Origin: CAYYMD01 sp964472875
GTDB taxonomy: Bacteria; Planctomycetota; Phycisphaerae; SM23-33
Reading direction: 5' to 3'
Assembly: GCA_964472875.1 (NCBI GenBank)
Contig: CAYYMD010000054.1
Coordinates: forward strand, 1 to 18,706
Length of the DNA: 18,706 nt
Part shown: piece by piece, positions 7,278 to 14,845 of the stretch
How the letters are laid out: each line of letters opens with the position of its first letter
Numbering within the stretch: position 1 is the first letter of the stretch
Notes under the pieces: generated by a model
What the model was told of the DNA's origin: nothing
Databases searched by the model: none
What the model saw: the letters and a program-made list of their open reading frames with translations, nothing else
Program-made: the position numbers and the translations under genes

Positions 7278-7976
7278 ATGAATATGAACGCATCGCGGGA
7301 AAATCCATGGAAACGTTTTAACGGCCGGCCGCTGGTGGCCCCGTCGCTACTGTCGTGCGATCTCACCTGCCCCAGGCGGCAGATAAACGAGGTACTCGCC
7401 GCCGGGTCCGAAATGCTGCACCTGGACATAATGGACGGGCATTTCGTGGATAATCTTTCGTTCGGGCCCTCCTTCGCCAAGGCGGTCAGCAGTATTTCCG
7501 ACCGCTTCCTCGACGTGCACATCATGGTCACCGAGCCGGAAAAATGGATTCCGCCGTTCGCCGAGGCGGGCGCCGACAGCATCACGTTTCACGTAGAGGC
7601 GGCACGGGACATGCCCACACTGGCGGAAAAGATGCGGCGGATGGACCTGGGGGTGGGTGTGTCGCTGCGACCCGCCACGCCGGTCGAGTCGTTGCGGGAT
7701 TGCGTGGAACTGGTGGATATTGTCCTGGTTATGACCGTCGAACCGGGATACGGCGGGCAGGAATTCATCGAAAATTCGCCGGAGAGAATATCCGCAATAC
7801 GTGACATGCTGCGCGACGACCAGCGGCTGGAAGTAGATGGCGGGATAAATCCGCAAACCGCTCGCCTGTGCGCCGAACACGGCGCCGATGTGTTCGTGGC
7901 CGGAAATGCCATCTTTGGCGCCGACGACGTCGCAGAGGCATTCGAACAATTGAACCGGTCGGCCCGGCGAAAGTAA
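7278..7976 (+). CDS. rpe: Ribulose-phosphate 3-epimerase
   Basis: 232 residues, a TIM-barrel enzyme interconverting ribulose 5-phosphate and xylulose 5-phosphate in the pentose phosphate pathway. The active site is complete: S23 in APSLLSCD, H48 and D50 in HLDIMDGHFVDNLSFGP, H81 in DVHIMV, MTVEPGYGGQEF at 152-163, D187 in VDGGIN and AGNAIF at 208-213. The start is uncertain: ATG at 7278 and ATG at 7284 are both in frame, neither has a ribosome binding site, and a stable hairpin ends at 7273. The protein carries about 12 residues more at the N-terminus than many homologues. It lies 54 bp after pgk and 17 bp before the next gene, consistent with one transcript. Confidence 0.93.
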   Translation: MNMNASRENPWKRFNGRPLVAPSLLSCDLTCPRRQINEVLAAGSEMLHLDIMDGHFVDNLSFGPSFAKAVSSISDRFLDVHIMVTEPEKWIPPFAEAGADSITFHVEAARDMPTLAEKMRRMDLGVGVSLRPATPVESLRDCVELVDIVLVMTVEPGYGGQEFIENSPERISAIRDMLRDDQRLEVDGGINPQTARLCAEHGADVFVAGNAIFGADDVAEAFEQLNRSARRK

Positions 7977-7993
7977 CCGCGAAAATATCATCT

Positions 7994-8563
7994 ATGCCCA
8001 CTATTTATATCATGCAGACCGGTCAGACCACCTGGGAGGAGGATTTGCGCGTGGAGTCGGCCGCCGGTGCGCCACTGAGCAAACAAGGCAAGATAAGGGT
8101 GCAGAAAATGGCCGCACAACTCACCGACCATCACATATCCGCCATATACGCCGGTCCCGGCGAGGCCGAGCAGCAGACCGCAAAACTGCTGGCAGAAGCG
8201 ATACGGGCGAAGGTCCGCACGCGTAAAAACCTCATGGAACTGGATTACGGCCTGTGGCAGGGCCTGACACTGGACCAGATAAAGCACCGCCAGCCGAAAG
8301 TCTATCGTCAGTGGACCACCTCCCCAGCGAGCGTGCGGCCGCCGGGCGGCGAACTGCTCGAAGAGGCCCAGCAGCGAGTATGCAAATCCGTGAAAAACAT
8401 AATCAAAAAACACAAGAGCGGGCCGCACGGACTGGTGCTGCGGCCGGTGGTGCTGGGGCTGTTTCGCTGCCGCCTGGCCGGTGAACCCACGGAAAACCTC
8501 TGGGAACACGTCGGCAACGCCTTCGAATGGGCCAGTTACGAAATAAAGGCCGGGGATTTATAG
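7994..8563 (+). CDS. Histidine-phosphatase-fold protein lacking catalytic residues (probable pseudoenzyme)
   Basis: 189 residues with the layout of the phosphoglycerate mutase/histidine phosphatase superfamily: a beta strand then the RHGxT position (PTIYIMQTGQTTW), LSKQGKIRVQKMAAQL, ISAIYAGPGEAEQQTAKLLAEAI, LMELDYGLWQGLTLDQI at 80-96, PPGGELLEEAQQRV and a C-terminal strand. The catalytic signature is missing: RHG reads Q8-T9-G10, the arginine of SSPLxRA is replaced (AGPGEAE), and the second histidine motif (SHGG-like) reads R150-P151-V152. Only the acidic E82 of the MELDYG block is retained. The frame is intact and codon use matches neighbours, so it is unlikely to be a simple pseudogene. A binding or regulatory role is possible. 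The ATG at 7994 lies 17 nt after rpe; the frame is open further upstream but that part is a shadow of rpe. Confidence 0.8.
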   Translation: MPTIYIMQTGQTTWEEDLRVESAAGAPLSKQGKIRVQKMAAQLTDHHISAIYAGPGEAEQQTAKLLAEAIRAKVRTRKNLMELDYGLWQGLTLDQIKHRQPKVYRQWTTSPASVRPPGGELLEEAQQRVCKSVKNIIKKHKSGPHGLVLRPVVLGLFRCRLAGEPTENLWEHVGNAFEWASYEIKAGDL

Positions 8564-8834
8564 AACTAACCCCGCCCCTGTCCAACGCCACAATAAAGTC
8601 ACTTTTTACCGCTGCAAAGCCCCAGTCCCAGTCTTCGGCCATGATTTTCCGCGACGTCTTAAAATCCCTTTTGGCGCGACTCATGGAACGATCTATTTCC
8701 GGGCGGGAAATATTTTTTCTGCGTATTCGACGTGTTACATCTGCAAACAAGTTTGGCGTGTATCGGTCCAGAAACAAAATTTGACAACGACGCCCTGTTG
8801 AGGTGAAACTATCTGCGCTAATCAGGAAACAGAC
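8564..8834. other. 271-bp intergenic region before accD
   Basis: No supported gene. A consensus -35 hexamer TTGACA is present at 8781-8786, but the -10 region 16-18 bp downstream is poor (GAAACT), so an accD promoter here is only a possibility. A minus-strand frame open through 8564-8684 encodes about 40 protein-like residues, then runs antisense through the preceding gene; it is not called. Confidence 0.4.
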
Positions 8835-9704
8835 ATGAGTGAGACACCGAAAGAACCCGTTCGGCCGTTCGACCCGTCGGTTTTCCAGGGTCCGGCGCCG
8901 CGAAAGAAGCACGACGTTCCCGAAGGCCTGTGGCTGCGATGCCCCGGCTGCGGGGACATGCTCTACAGCAAGCACGTCGAGGACAACCTGAACGTCTGCC
9001 CGGAATGCGACCACCACTTCCGCATATCCGCGCGGCAGCGCATCGTGCAGCTGGCCGACACCGACACGTTCGAGGAAATGTTCGAGGACATTCTCCCGGC
9101 CGACCCGCTGAACTTCCACTGGCGCGGGCAGAGTTATGCCGAACGTATCAAAAAGGAGCAGAAAAAGACCGGCAACAGCGAGGCCATAATAACCGGCGTC
9201 GGATACATCAGGGGCCGCCGCGTCGCCCTGGGCGTGATGGACGGCAAGTTCCTCATGGGCTCCATGGGCTCGGTTCTGGGCGAGAAGGTCTCTCTGCTGG
9301 CAGAGCACGCCACCGAGAACGGCCTGCCGCTGATTATCGTGTGCACCTCCGGCGGGGCCAGGATGCACGAGGGCGTGCTGTCGCTTATGCAGATGGGCAA
9401 GACCTCGGCCGCCCTGGCGAAGTTAGACGACGCCGGCGGTCTGTACATATCCGTGCTGGTCGACCCCACCACCGCCGGAGTGCTTGCGAGTTTCGCCACG
9501 CTGGCAGATGTGACCGTGGCCGAGCCCGGCGCGCTAATCGGCTTCACCGGCAAACGCGTCATCGCCAACACAGTAAAGTCCGAACTGCCCGAGGGCTTCC
9601 AGACGGCCGAGTTCCTCCTGGAGCACGGCTTCCTGGACCTGATAGTTCACCGCCGCGATCTGCGCAGCCAACTGGCCGGACTAATCGACTACTGCGGGCG
9701 GTGA
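8835..9704 (+). CDS. accD: Acetyl-CoA carboxylase carboxyltransferase subunit beta
   Basis: 289 residues, normal for AccD. With AccA it forms the carboxyltransferase that moves CO2 from biotin to acetyl-CoA to give malonyl-CoA, the first step of fatty acid synthesis. The N-terminal zinc ribbon is complete: C36-x2-C39 (CPGC) and C55-x2-C58 (CPEC). The crotonase-fold body shows GKFLMGSMGSVLGEK, SGGARMHEGVLSLMQMGKTS, a VDPTTAGVLASFA stretch and the GALIGFTGKRVI motif. The ATG at 8835 has AGGAA about 7 nt upstream. accA is not in the window. A weak stem (CCGGG 9715-9719 with CCCGG 9727-9731) lies just after the stop without a U-tract. Confidence 0.96.
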   Translation: MSETPKEPVRPFDPSVFQGPAPRKKHDVPEGLWLRCPGCGDMLYSKHVEDNLNVCPECDHHFRISARQRIVQLADTDTFEEMFEDILPADPLNFHWRGQSYAERIKKEQKKTGNSEAIITGVGYIRGRRVALGVMDGKFLMGSMGSVLGEKVSLLAEHATENGLPLIIVCTSGGARMHEGVLSLMQMGKTSAALAKLDDAGGLYISVLVDPTTAGVLASFATLADVTVAEPGALIGFTGKRVIANTVKSELPEGFQTAEFLLEHGFLDLIVHRRDLRSQLAGLIDYCGR

Positions 9705-9786
9705 TAACAACCATCCGGGGGCTTATCCCGGCAGGCCGCATTCCAAAGGACACCGCAGCCCCGATAATACAGCCGTGCGGCAAAAT

Positions 9787-9815
9787 TTAACATTCACCGG
9801 TTTATCCGCTATAAT
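9787..9815 (+). promoter_or_regulatory. Sigma-70-type promoter for the aldo/keto reductase
   Basis: TTAACA (9787-9792) and a perfect TATAAT (9810-9815) are separated by exactly 17 bp. Transcription would start near 9822, about 53 nt before the ATG at 9875. This makes the reductase independent of accD. Confidence 0.65.
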
Positions 9816-9874
9816 GTCATGACTCAGCAAGGCATTCAGGGGGAATACTTTAAGCTACGAAACAAGAGGTGAAT

Positions 9875-10963
9875 ATGTGGTATAAACCGTACGGACAGAC
9901 GGGAAAAGATATATCGGTAATCGGGTTCGGCGGCATGAGATTCGCCAACCCCGAGGACATAGACGGCAACGCCGACCTCGTTATGCACGCCTACAACAAG
10001 GGCATAAATTATTTCGACACCGCCCCGATATACTGCAACGACCGTAGTGAGGACATCGTCGGAACGGCAATTAAGCAAATGGAGCCGGGCAGGTTTTACG
10101 TCTCGTCCAAGAGCGAGGCCGAAACCGCCGACGGCCTGAGGTCCGACCTTGAGCGGTCTCTCAAGCGGCTGAACGTCGATAAGATCAACTTTTACCACAT
10201 CTGGTGCATCGTCACACTGGAGAAGTGGAAAAGGCGCCGCGAGGCCGTCAAAGAGGCCATCAAGGCCAAGGAAGAAGGGCTCATCGAGCACCTGGTGGTG
10301 TCTTCGCACCTGCCTGGCGATGAACTTAAGGAACTGCTGGCCGAGAATATCTTCGAAGGCGTCACGCTGGGCTACTGCGCGATTAACTTTCCCGCCCGCC
10401 AGGTGGCGGTGGATGCGGCCGGTAAAATGGACATTGGCGTGGTGACGATGAACCCGCTGAGCGGCGGTTTGATACCCAATAACGCCGAGAGATTCGATTT
10501 CATTAAGACAAGGCCGGATGAGTCGGTTGTAGAAGCGGCGCTTCGGTTTAACGTCTCGAACCCGAACATAACGGCGGCGCTGGTGGGCTTCACCACCAAG
10601 AAGCACGTTGACGAGGCGGTTGCGGCCGTTGAAGATTTCGAGCCGTACTCAACCGAGCAGATAGACCGCATACGCAGTCACATCCTCGATTCGTTCGAGG
10701 GGCTTTGCACCTGCTGCGGATACTGCCTGCCTTGCCCGGTCAACATCAACGTCCGCGCGATGATGGATTCCTATAACATGAAGATCCTCAGCGACGGCGA
10801 TGACAAACCGATTTACGACCGGCTCAAGTGGCACTGGAATGTCGACATCAACGACGCCAAGGAATGCGTCGAATGCGGCGAGTGCGAGGACAAGTGCACC
10901 CAGCACCTGCCCATCCGCGAGCGGCTGAAACATATCGCGGAACTGGCCGACAAGAAGGAATAG
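9875..10963 (+). CDS. Aldo/keto reductase with C-terminal 4Fe-4S ferredoxin-type domain
   Basis: 362 residues. The N-terminal TIM barrel (about 1-265) is an aldo/keto reductase with the full catalytic tetrad: D48 and Y53 in FDTAPIY, K79 in VSSKSEAE and H108 in FYHIW. The C-terminal part carries two cysteine groups, C278-x2-C281-x2-C284-x2-C287-P and C331-x2-C334-x2-C337-x3-C341, as in the iron-sulfur subfamily common in anaerobes. C280 is an extra cysteine, and the usual proline after the last cysteine is Thr. The substrate is unknown; the family suggests NAD(P)H- or ferredoxin-linked carbonyl chemistry in the cytoplasm. The ATG at 9875 is preferred to an in-frame GTG at 9869 because AGAGG lies 5-6 nt before it. 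It is probably monocistronic, with its own promoter at 9787; the next gene converges after 47 bp. Confidence 0.9.
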   Translation: MWYKPYGQTGKDISVIGFGGMRFANPEDIDGNADLVMHAYNKGINYFDTAPIYCNDRSEDIVGTAIKQMEPGRFYVSSKSEAETADGLRSDLERSLKRLNVDKINFYHIWCIVTLEKWKRRREAVKEAIKAKEEGLIEHLVVSSHLPGDELKELLAENIFEGVTLGYCAINFPARQVAVDAAGKMDIGVVTMNPLSGGLIPNNAERFDFIKTRPDESVVEAALRFNVSNPNITAALVGFTTKKHVDEAVAAVEDFEPYSTEQIDRIRSHILDSFEGLCTCCGYCLPCPVNINVRAMMDSYNMKILSDGDDKPIYDRLKWHWNVDINDAKECVECGECEDKCTQHLPIRERLKHIAELADKKE

Positions 10964-11010
10964 CGCATACGCGGCGTGAGGCGCCGGCCGCTGTGAAACC
11001 GCAATATCCC

Positions 11011-12366
11011 CTAACGGTTCATAAATTGCGGCGCAAAGTGCATCAGCATCCGCCACAGTCCCAGCAGGTCGATTTCCATCTCCATGCGCACCGGCGCGGT
11101 CGCCGTCGCCGGCTGAGTATCGGCACTGACTGTCCTTACAATTGGCGTCGGGCCGGCATCCCGGGCAACCACGGCCAGCGCTTCCAGAATCCGGTCATCT
11201 TTGGCGGCCAATTCCGCCACGTTCACACCTTCGGTCACGGACAGCTGACATACCCGCTCGATAAGTTTCATAATGGCCGGCAGTTGCTCATCGGCGCCGT
11301 CTATCCGCCCTACCCGCAAATCCTGCGGCTTAGCGCCGGATGCCTTCAGTGAACTGCCCAGCCAGGCGGGCACATCTTCGGCCAGTGCAATTTTCGCCTG
11401 CGCGCGATCGTTCACATCGACCAATTGTTCACTGCCGGGGATGCCGACTCCTATCTGGCTTATTGTCTCGTCCGAGGAGTTTATAATCAGATCCTCGAGT
11501 CGGGCGATTACTTCCTGCTTCTGCGGCGAATTGGCCCTGGCCCACGTGCGCACGGCCGCATATACGCTCCGCAGTTCGACGGAGACTTTGACCTCGACCA
11601 CGGGCGCGTCGTGATGATAGTAAACGCCCACCGGCCGGGCGGCGATAATAAATCCGCGGGGATCGATTTGGCCGGTTGAGGATGAATCGACGAACTGCCC
11701 CACCGTCATATCGGGCGTGATGTAAGCATTCATGACTCGTCGGCCCAGCCGTCTCTGTGCCTGCGAAAGAGCGGCCTCTACGGCCGCTTCCCTGCCGCCT
11801 GGGCGGCAATGTTTCCACCAGTATTTTTTCTCATCCGGGGGAATGATTTTTTCATCATCGAGACCGGCCGGCGGCACTTCGACGAAAACATTCCCTCCGG
11901 GCCAATGCGGCGCGGCGGCGGTCCCGAGCGACGCGAAACTATCCCTGCGGTTATGCTCCTCAAGGTCGGCGAAGTCGGCCGGGGTGAAATCATCATCTTC
12001 GCCGCAAAGTGAGCACATCAGCGACAAAAGCATCCGAATCTTTTCCAGCGAAATCTGCATTTCAACCCTGCACCGGTCGCTGACGCCCGTTGCCGGCCGC
12101 GTTGCGACACCCGCCTCGGTGCTCGTGGATAATTTTGTCACCTTCGCCGATTGCATAAGAGCGCTTATAAGCACCGGCCGCAGCGACGGCGACCGGCTCA
12201 GGAAATCGCCGACTGTTCTGCCTTCGCCAAAACCCATTTCGGCAATCTGTTCGGTGAGTTTGACGGCCGCATTCGCACGAGCGGCTTTGCAGGCGGGCTC
12301 GTCGCCGGCCCGCGCCTGTATCGAAAATATGCAGCAGGCGCATATAATTATGATAGTCTTTTTCAT
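11011..12366 (-). CDS. Exported protein with three LPP20-like repeats
   Basis: 451 residues. A signal peptide is clear (MKKTIIIICACCIFSIQARA, probable cleavage after residue 20), so the protein is secreted or periplasmic. Three segments share one pattern: an amphipathic helix, a T/N-V-x-x-[FL] motif (TVGDFL 51-56, TVGQFV 221-226, NVAELA 382-387), then a strand of alternating charged and hydrophobic residues followed by a helix (VEMQISLEKIRMLL 101-114, VEVKVSVELRSVYAAV 257-272, MEMEIDLLGLWRML 428-441). This resembles LPP20-type domains found in surface and flagellar-associated lipoproteins, but the match is by eye. Function unknown. The ATG at 12366 has a strong AAGGAG 5 nt upstream; the frame stays open for 79 more codons but those look non-coding. 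Confidence 0.8.
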   Translation of the reverse strand: MKKTIIIICACCIFSIQARAGDEPACKAARANAAVKLTEQIAEMGFGEGRTVGDFLSRSPSLRPVLISALMQSAKVTKLSTSTEAGVATRPATGVSDRCRVEMQISLEKIRMLLSLMCSLCGEDDDFTPADFADLEEHNRRDSFASLGTAAAPHWPGGNVFVEVPPAGLDDEKIIPPDEKKYWWKHCRPGGREAAVEAALSQAQRRLGRRVMNAYITPDMTVGQFVDSSSTGQIDPRGFIIAARPVGVYYHHDAPVVEVKVSVELRSVYAAVRTWARANSPQKQEVIARLEDLIINSSDETISQIGVGIPGSEQLVDVNDRAQAKIALAEDVPAWLGSSLKASGAKPQDLRVGRIDGADEQLPAIMKLIERVCQLSVTEGVNVAELAAKDDRILEALAVVARDAGPTPIVRTVSADTQPATATAPVRMEMEIDLLGLWRMLMHFAPQFMNR

Positions 12367-12401
12367 GTTGCTCCTTTCCGGGCTCAATTTAACCGGATGG
12401 G

Positions 12402-12431
12402 ATTTTAAACGCATTGCGGGCGGATAGGCAA
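12402..12431 (-). promoter_or_regulatory. Promoter for the exported LPP20-like gene
   Basis: Read on the minus strand, TTGCCT (12426-12431) and TAAAAT (12402-12407) are spaced 18 bp apart, ending 36 bp before the ATG at 12366. It is divergent from the response-regulator promoter. Confidence 0.45.
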
Positions 12432-12486
12432 TTATGTTTGAGCGGCGCAGTTTCGGTAATAAAAAAAGGCATAACATTGAATGGAT

Positions 12487-12514
12487 TTGATTTCCGGCGA
12501 ATAAATGATATATT
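12487..12514 (+). promoter_or_regulatory. Promoter for the receiver-domain gene
   Basis: TTGATT (12487-12492) and TATATT (12509-12514) are spaced 16 bp apart. Transcription near 12521 gives a leader of about 85 nt before the ATG at 12606. Confidence 0.5.
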
Positions 12515-12605
12515 ACATGTACACACGCCAGACGTACTCTTTGGATTAGGCGGGTGTTTCTCGATATTTCCCGCAAAAGAGCAAACGGGGAGAAAGGAAA
12601 CAATC

Positions 12606-13007
12606 ATGACTGAAGATTTAAAAGACAAAAAAGTACTGCTTGTTGACGACGACAGGGACATCCTGGCCGCGATGGAGACGACCGTATCCGAACTGGGCGT
12701 ACAGACACTGACCGCCCGCGACGGTAACTCGGCTGTCGAACTGGTAGAGAGCGAAAATCCGGACATCCTCGTTCTGGACCTTATGCTCCCCCGGCGAAGC
12801 GGTCTGCTGGTGATGGAGCGGCTGACCAAGATGGAACAGCGCCCACAGGTCGTCATGGTCACCGGCAACCTCGGCCAGAGACACAAGACCTACGCACAGG
12901 CACTCGGCGTTGAGGTTTACCTTAACAAACCTTTCCGCATGGATGTGCTGAAGCGCGAGGTCGAAAAACTGCTGACCGGCGAAGAACCGCAGGAAAAGCA
13001 GGAGTAA
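12606..13007 (+). CDS. Stand-alone response-regulator receiver protein
   Basis: 133 residues, a single CheY-like receiver domain with no output domain. All phosphotransfer positions are present: acidic cluster D14-D15-D16 in LLVDDDRDIL, phosphoacceptor D58 in DILVLDLMLP, T86 in VMVTGN and K108 in LNKPF. The tail (about 123-133) is short and charged. It would act by protein-protein contact or in a phosphorelay; no histidine kinase is in the window. The ATG at 12606 is chosen because AAGGAA lies about 8 nt upstream and the receiver fold begins right after it; the upstream open frame (to 12414) is leader and promoter sequence. It is divergent from the exported LPP20-like gene. Confidence 0.9.
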   Translation: MTEDLKDKKVLLVDDDRDILAAMETTVSELGVQTLTARDGNSAVELVESENPDILVLDLMLPRRSGLLVMERLTKMEQRPQVVMVTGNLGQRHKTYAQALGVEVYLNKPFRMDVLKREVEKLLTGEEPQEKQE

Positions 13008-13107
13008 CCCCCAACCACATCATTTGAAGCGCAAGGGCAAACGCTGCATACGTTGCTGCGCACTGCACGGCCGGAAGGCGCGGCACATCCGCAGGCCGGG
13101 CGGGGAC

Positions 13108-13155
13108 TTTGCGGGCGGGGATTCGTAGTTTGCGGACAAAATGTTGGCCCGCAAA
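13108..13155. promoter_or_regulatory. Three phased TTTGCGG boxes upstream of the YbaK-family gene
   Basis: TTTGCGG occurs at 13108-13114 and 13129-13135, and its inverse CCGCAAA at 13149-13155. Starts are 21 and 20 bp apart, about two helical turns, so all three face the same side. The second and third form an 8-bp inverted repeat (GTTTGCGG 13128-13135, CCGCAAAC 13149-13156). The array lies directly upstream of a -10 box at 13168, a typical regulator-binding position. Confidence 0.4.
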
Positions 13156-13173
13156 CATCGTGACGCATATAAT
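13144..13173 (+). promoter_or_regulatory. Promoter for the YbaK-family gene
   Basis: TTGGCC (13144-13149) and a perfect TATAAT (13168-13173) are spaced 18 bp apart, giving a start near 13180 and a leader of about 60 nt. The -35 overlaps the last TTTGCGG-type box. Confidence 0.45.
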
Positions 13174-13240
13174 TCTGTGGAAGTTACGACAGTAACAAAT
13201 CCGTAAATTTTTAACGCCAGTAACATGAAAGGGGCGCGAC

Positions 13241-13699
13241 ATGAAGGTACAGGACTATCTGAAGCAGAACGGTGTCGAATTTAAGGTTTTCGAACACAAC
13301 CCCGCGTATACGGCCCAGGAGGTCGCCGCCAGCGAACACGTTACCGGCCACGCCGTCGCAAAGGCGGTCCTTGTCAGGGCCAAGAAGGATTACGCCCTGT
13401 GCGTGCTGCCTGCAAGTTACCAGGTGGACCCCAAGAAGGCCGGCGACGCCCTCGGCGTCAGGAAGGTCAAACTGGCCGACGAGGACGATCTGGCCGAGGT
13501 GTTCCCGGATGTGGAAGTGGGCGCCGAGCCGCCGTTCGGCAACCTTTATGACATCCCCACTGTGGTGGACGAGCATCTCTCGCAGCAGGAAGAAATCGTG
13601 TTCCAGTCCGGCGACCACCGGCACGCCATTCGCATGAAATATGCCGATTACGCCAACCTTGCCGACCCCAAGGTGGCCGACATCTCCGTGCACGAGTGA
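13241..13699 (+). CDS. YbaK/prolyl-tRNA-editing-domain protein
   Basis: 152 residues, a single-domain member of the YbaK/ProRS INS superfamily, which hydrolyses mischarged aminoacyl-tRNAs in the cytoplasm. Visible hallmarks: an N-terminal MKVQDYLKQNGVEFKVFEHN segment, K41 in HAVAKAVLV (position of the conserved lysine), YALCVLPASYQVDPKKAGDALG, and a glycine/proline loop GAEPPFG at 95-101, followed by the IPTVVDEHL and GDHRHAIRM strands. Substrate tRNA is not predictable from sequence alone (Cys-tRNAPro, Ala-tRNAPro and others occur in the superfamily). The ATG at 13241 has AAAGGGG 6 nt upstream. It stands alone behind its own promoter. Two small hairpins lie after the stop (stem CGCGTT 13719-13724 with AACGCG 13731-13736), without a U-tract. 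Confidence 0.85.
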   Translation: MKVQDYLKQNGVEFKVFEHNPAYTAQEVAASEHVTGHAVAKAVLVRAKKDYALCVLPASYQVDPKKAGDALGVRKVKLADEDDLAEVFPDVEVGAEPPFGNLYDIPTVVDEHLSQQEEIVFQSGDHRHAIRMKYADYANLADPKVADISVHE

Positions 13700-13786
13700 G
13701 TGGCGGTCGAAACACCCGCGCGTTAATATAAACGCGGTGGCCAGGGATGACCACCATGCCTATGTGTCTTTTATCGCTTATAAACG

Positions 13787-14845
13787 TTAAGAAATAATCT
13801 TGCTGATATTATCTGCGTTAACGGGTTTTATTATTCCGCGGTCGGTTATGATTGCGGTGATGAGTTCGGCCGGGGTTACGTCGAATGCGGGTGAGTAAGT
13901 TTTGACGCCGTCGGGCGCCGTCTGTCGCCCGCCCCAGTGTGTAACTTCCTCGGCGGCCCGCTGCTCGATGGGTATCCCCCCGCCGTCGGCTATGCTCATA
14001 TCGAAAGTGCTATACGGGGCCGCAACGTAGAAAGGAATATTATTGTGCCGGGCCAGCACGGCCAGCGTGTATGTTCCTATCTTGTTTGCGGTGTCTCCGT
14101 TTGCGGCGATTCGGTCGGCCCCGGTGATGACCATCTGCACACCGCCCTGCGACATGACCTGTCCCGCCATGCTGTCGGTTATAAGCACGGTGTCTATGCC
14201 GGCCTGTGACAGTTCCCACGCCGTCAGGCGGCTCCCCTGCAGCAAGGGGCGCGTTTCATCGCAATAGACCCGGAAGATGCACCCGGCAGCGTGCGCCACA
14301 TACATTCCGGCCGTGGCCGTGCCTATGCCGGCGGTTGCCAGGGCGCCCGCGTTGCAGTGTGTCAGCACGCCGCTGCAACCGGATATCAACTCGGCGGCGT
14401 TGCGGCCGATGGCCAGGCACATTTTCTCATCCTCGGCACGGATAGTTCTGGCCTCCGCAAGGGCCACGCGGCGGATATCGTCGATGTCGCCGCCGGCGTC
14501 TTTGGCGGCCTTCAGAACACGATTGACGGCCCAGGAGAGGTTAACGGCCGTCGGGCGGGCGGAGGAAATCTCCTCCCCCATTTCCTGAAGGGCTGCAAGC
14601 GTGTCATCCCGGGGCGAAATTTTCTGCGCCGCCAGTACCATGCCGTATCCGGCGGCCACGCCGATTGCCGGGGCCCCGCGCACCACCAGCCGCCGAATCG
14701 AATCCGTCAGCGTCGGCACGTCGCGGCAGTCCACGTAGGCGGTCTCGCCCGGCAGGCGCGTCTGGTCCAGCAGGCGCAGGAATCCATCATCCGCCCCACC
14801 GCACCAGCTAATCACCTCGACGGGCGGCCGTATTTCCGCTTGCAT
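13787..14845 (-). CDS. mtnA: S-methyl-5-thioribose-1-phosphate isomerase
   Basis: 352 residues from the chosen start. The enzyme converts methylthioribose 1-phosphate to methylthioribulose 1-phosphate in methionine salvage. Family motifs: LLDQTRLPGE at 25-34, VVRGAPAIG at 54-62, RPTAVNL at 97-103, the catalytic cysteine C164 in THCNAGALATAGIGTA, ETRP at 197-200 and catalytic D244 in TGADRIAANGDTANKIGTY. It is homologous to eIF2B subunits but the salvage-enzyme residues are all present. The start is ambiguous: ATG 14845 fits the family's N-terminus but has no clear ribosome binding site; the frame is open to ATG 14956 (37 more residues), also without a well-spaced site. No other salvage gene is nearby. 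Confidence 0.92.
   Translation of the reverse strand: MQAEIRPPVEVISWCGGADDGFLRLLDQTRLPGETAYVDCRDVPTLTDSIRRLVVRGAPAIGVAAGYGMVLAAQKISPRDDTLAALQEMGEEISSARPTAVNLSWAVNRVLKAAKDAGGDIDDIRRVALAEARTIRAEDEKMCLAIGRNAAELISGCSGVLTHCNAGALATAGIGTATAGMYVAHAAGCIFRVYCDETRPLLQGSRLTAWELSQAGIDTVLITDSMAGQVMSQGGVQMVITGADRIAANGDTANKIGTYTLAVLARHNNIPFYVAAPYSTFDMSIADGGGIPIEQRAAEEVTHWGGRQTAPDGVKTYSPAFDVTPAELITAIITDRGIIKPVNADNISKIIS

Noticed and set aside
8527..8784. 85-residue plus-strand frame overlapping the end of the histidine-phosphatase-like gene
   Set aside because: No ribosome binding site, no recognisable domain, basic low-information composition.
8403..9368. 321-residue minus-strand open frame, including about 40 protein-like residues in 8564-8684
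   Set aside because: Most of it is antisense to accD and to the histidine-phosphatase-like gene. The intergenic part looks somewhat protein-like, but it has no ribosome binding site and runs into antisense sequence, so a gene or gene remnant cannot be supported.
10971..10985. CGGCG/CGCCG stem between the converging aldo/keto reductase and LPP20-like genes
   Set aside because: Five base pairs without a T-run on either strand; too weak to call a terminator.
12414..12605. N-terminal extension of the receiver protein
   Set aside because: The frame is open, but this stretch contains the promoter and a good ribosome binding site just before ATG 12606, where the receiver fold begins.
13719..13736. 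Hairpin after the YbaK-family gene as an intrinsic terminator
   Set aside because: Only a 6-bp stem and no U-tract; not enough to call.
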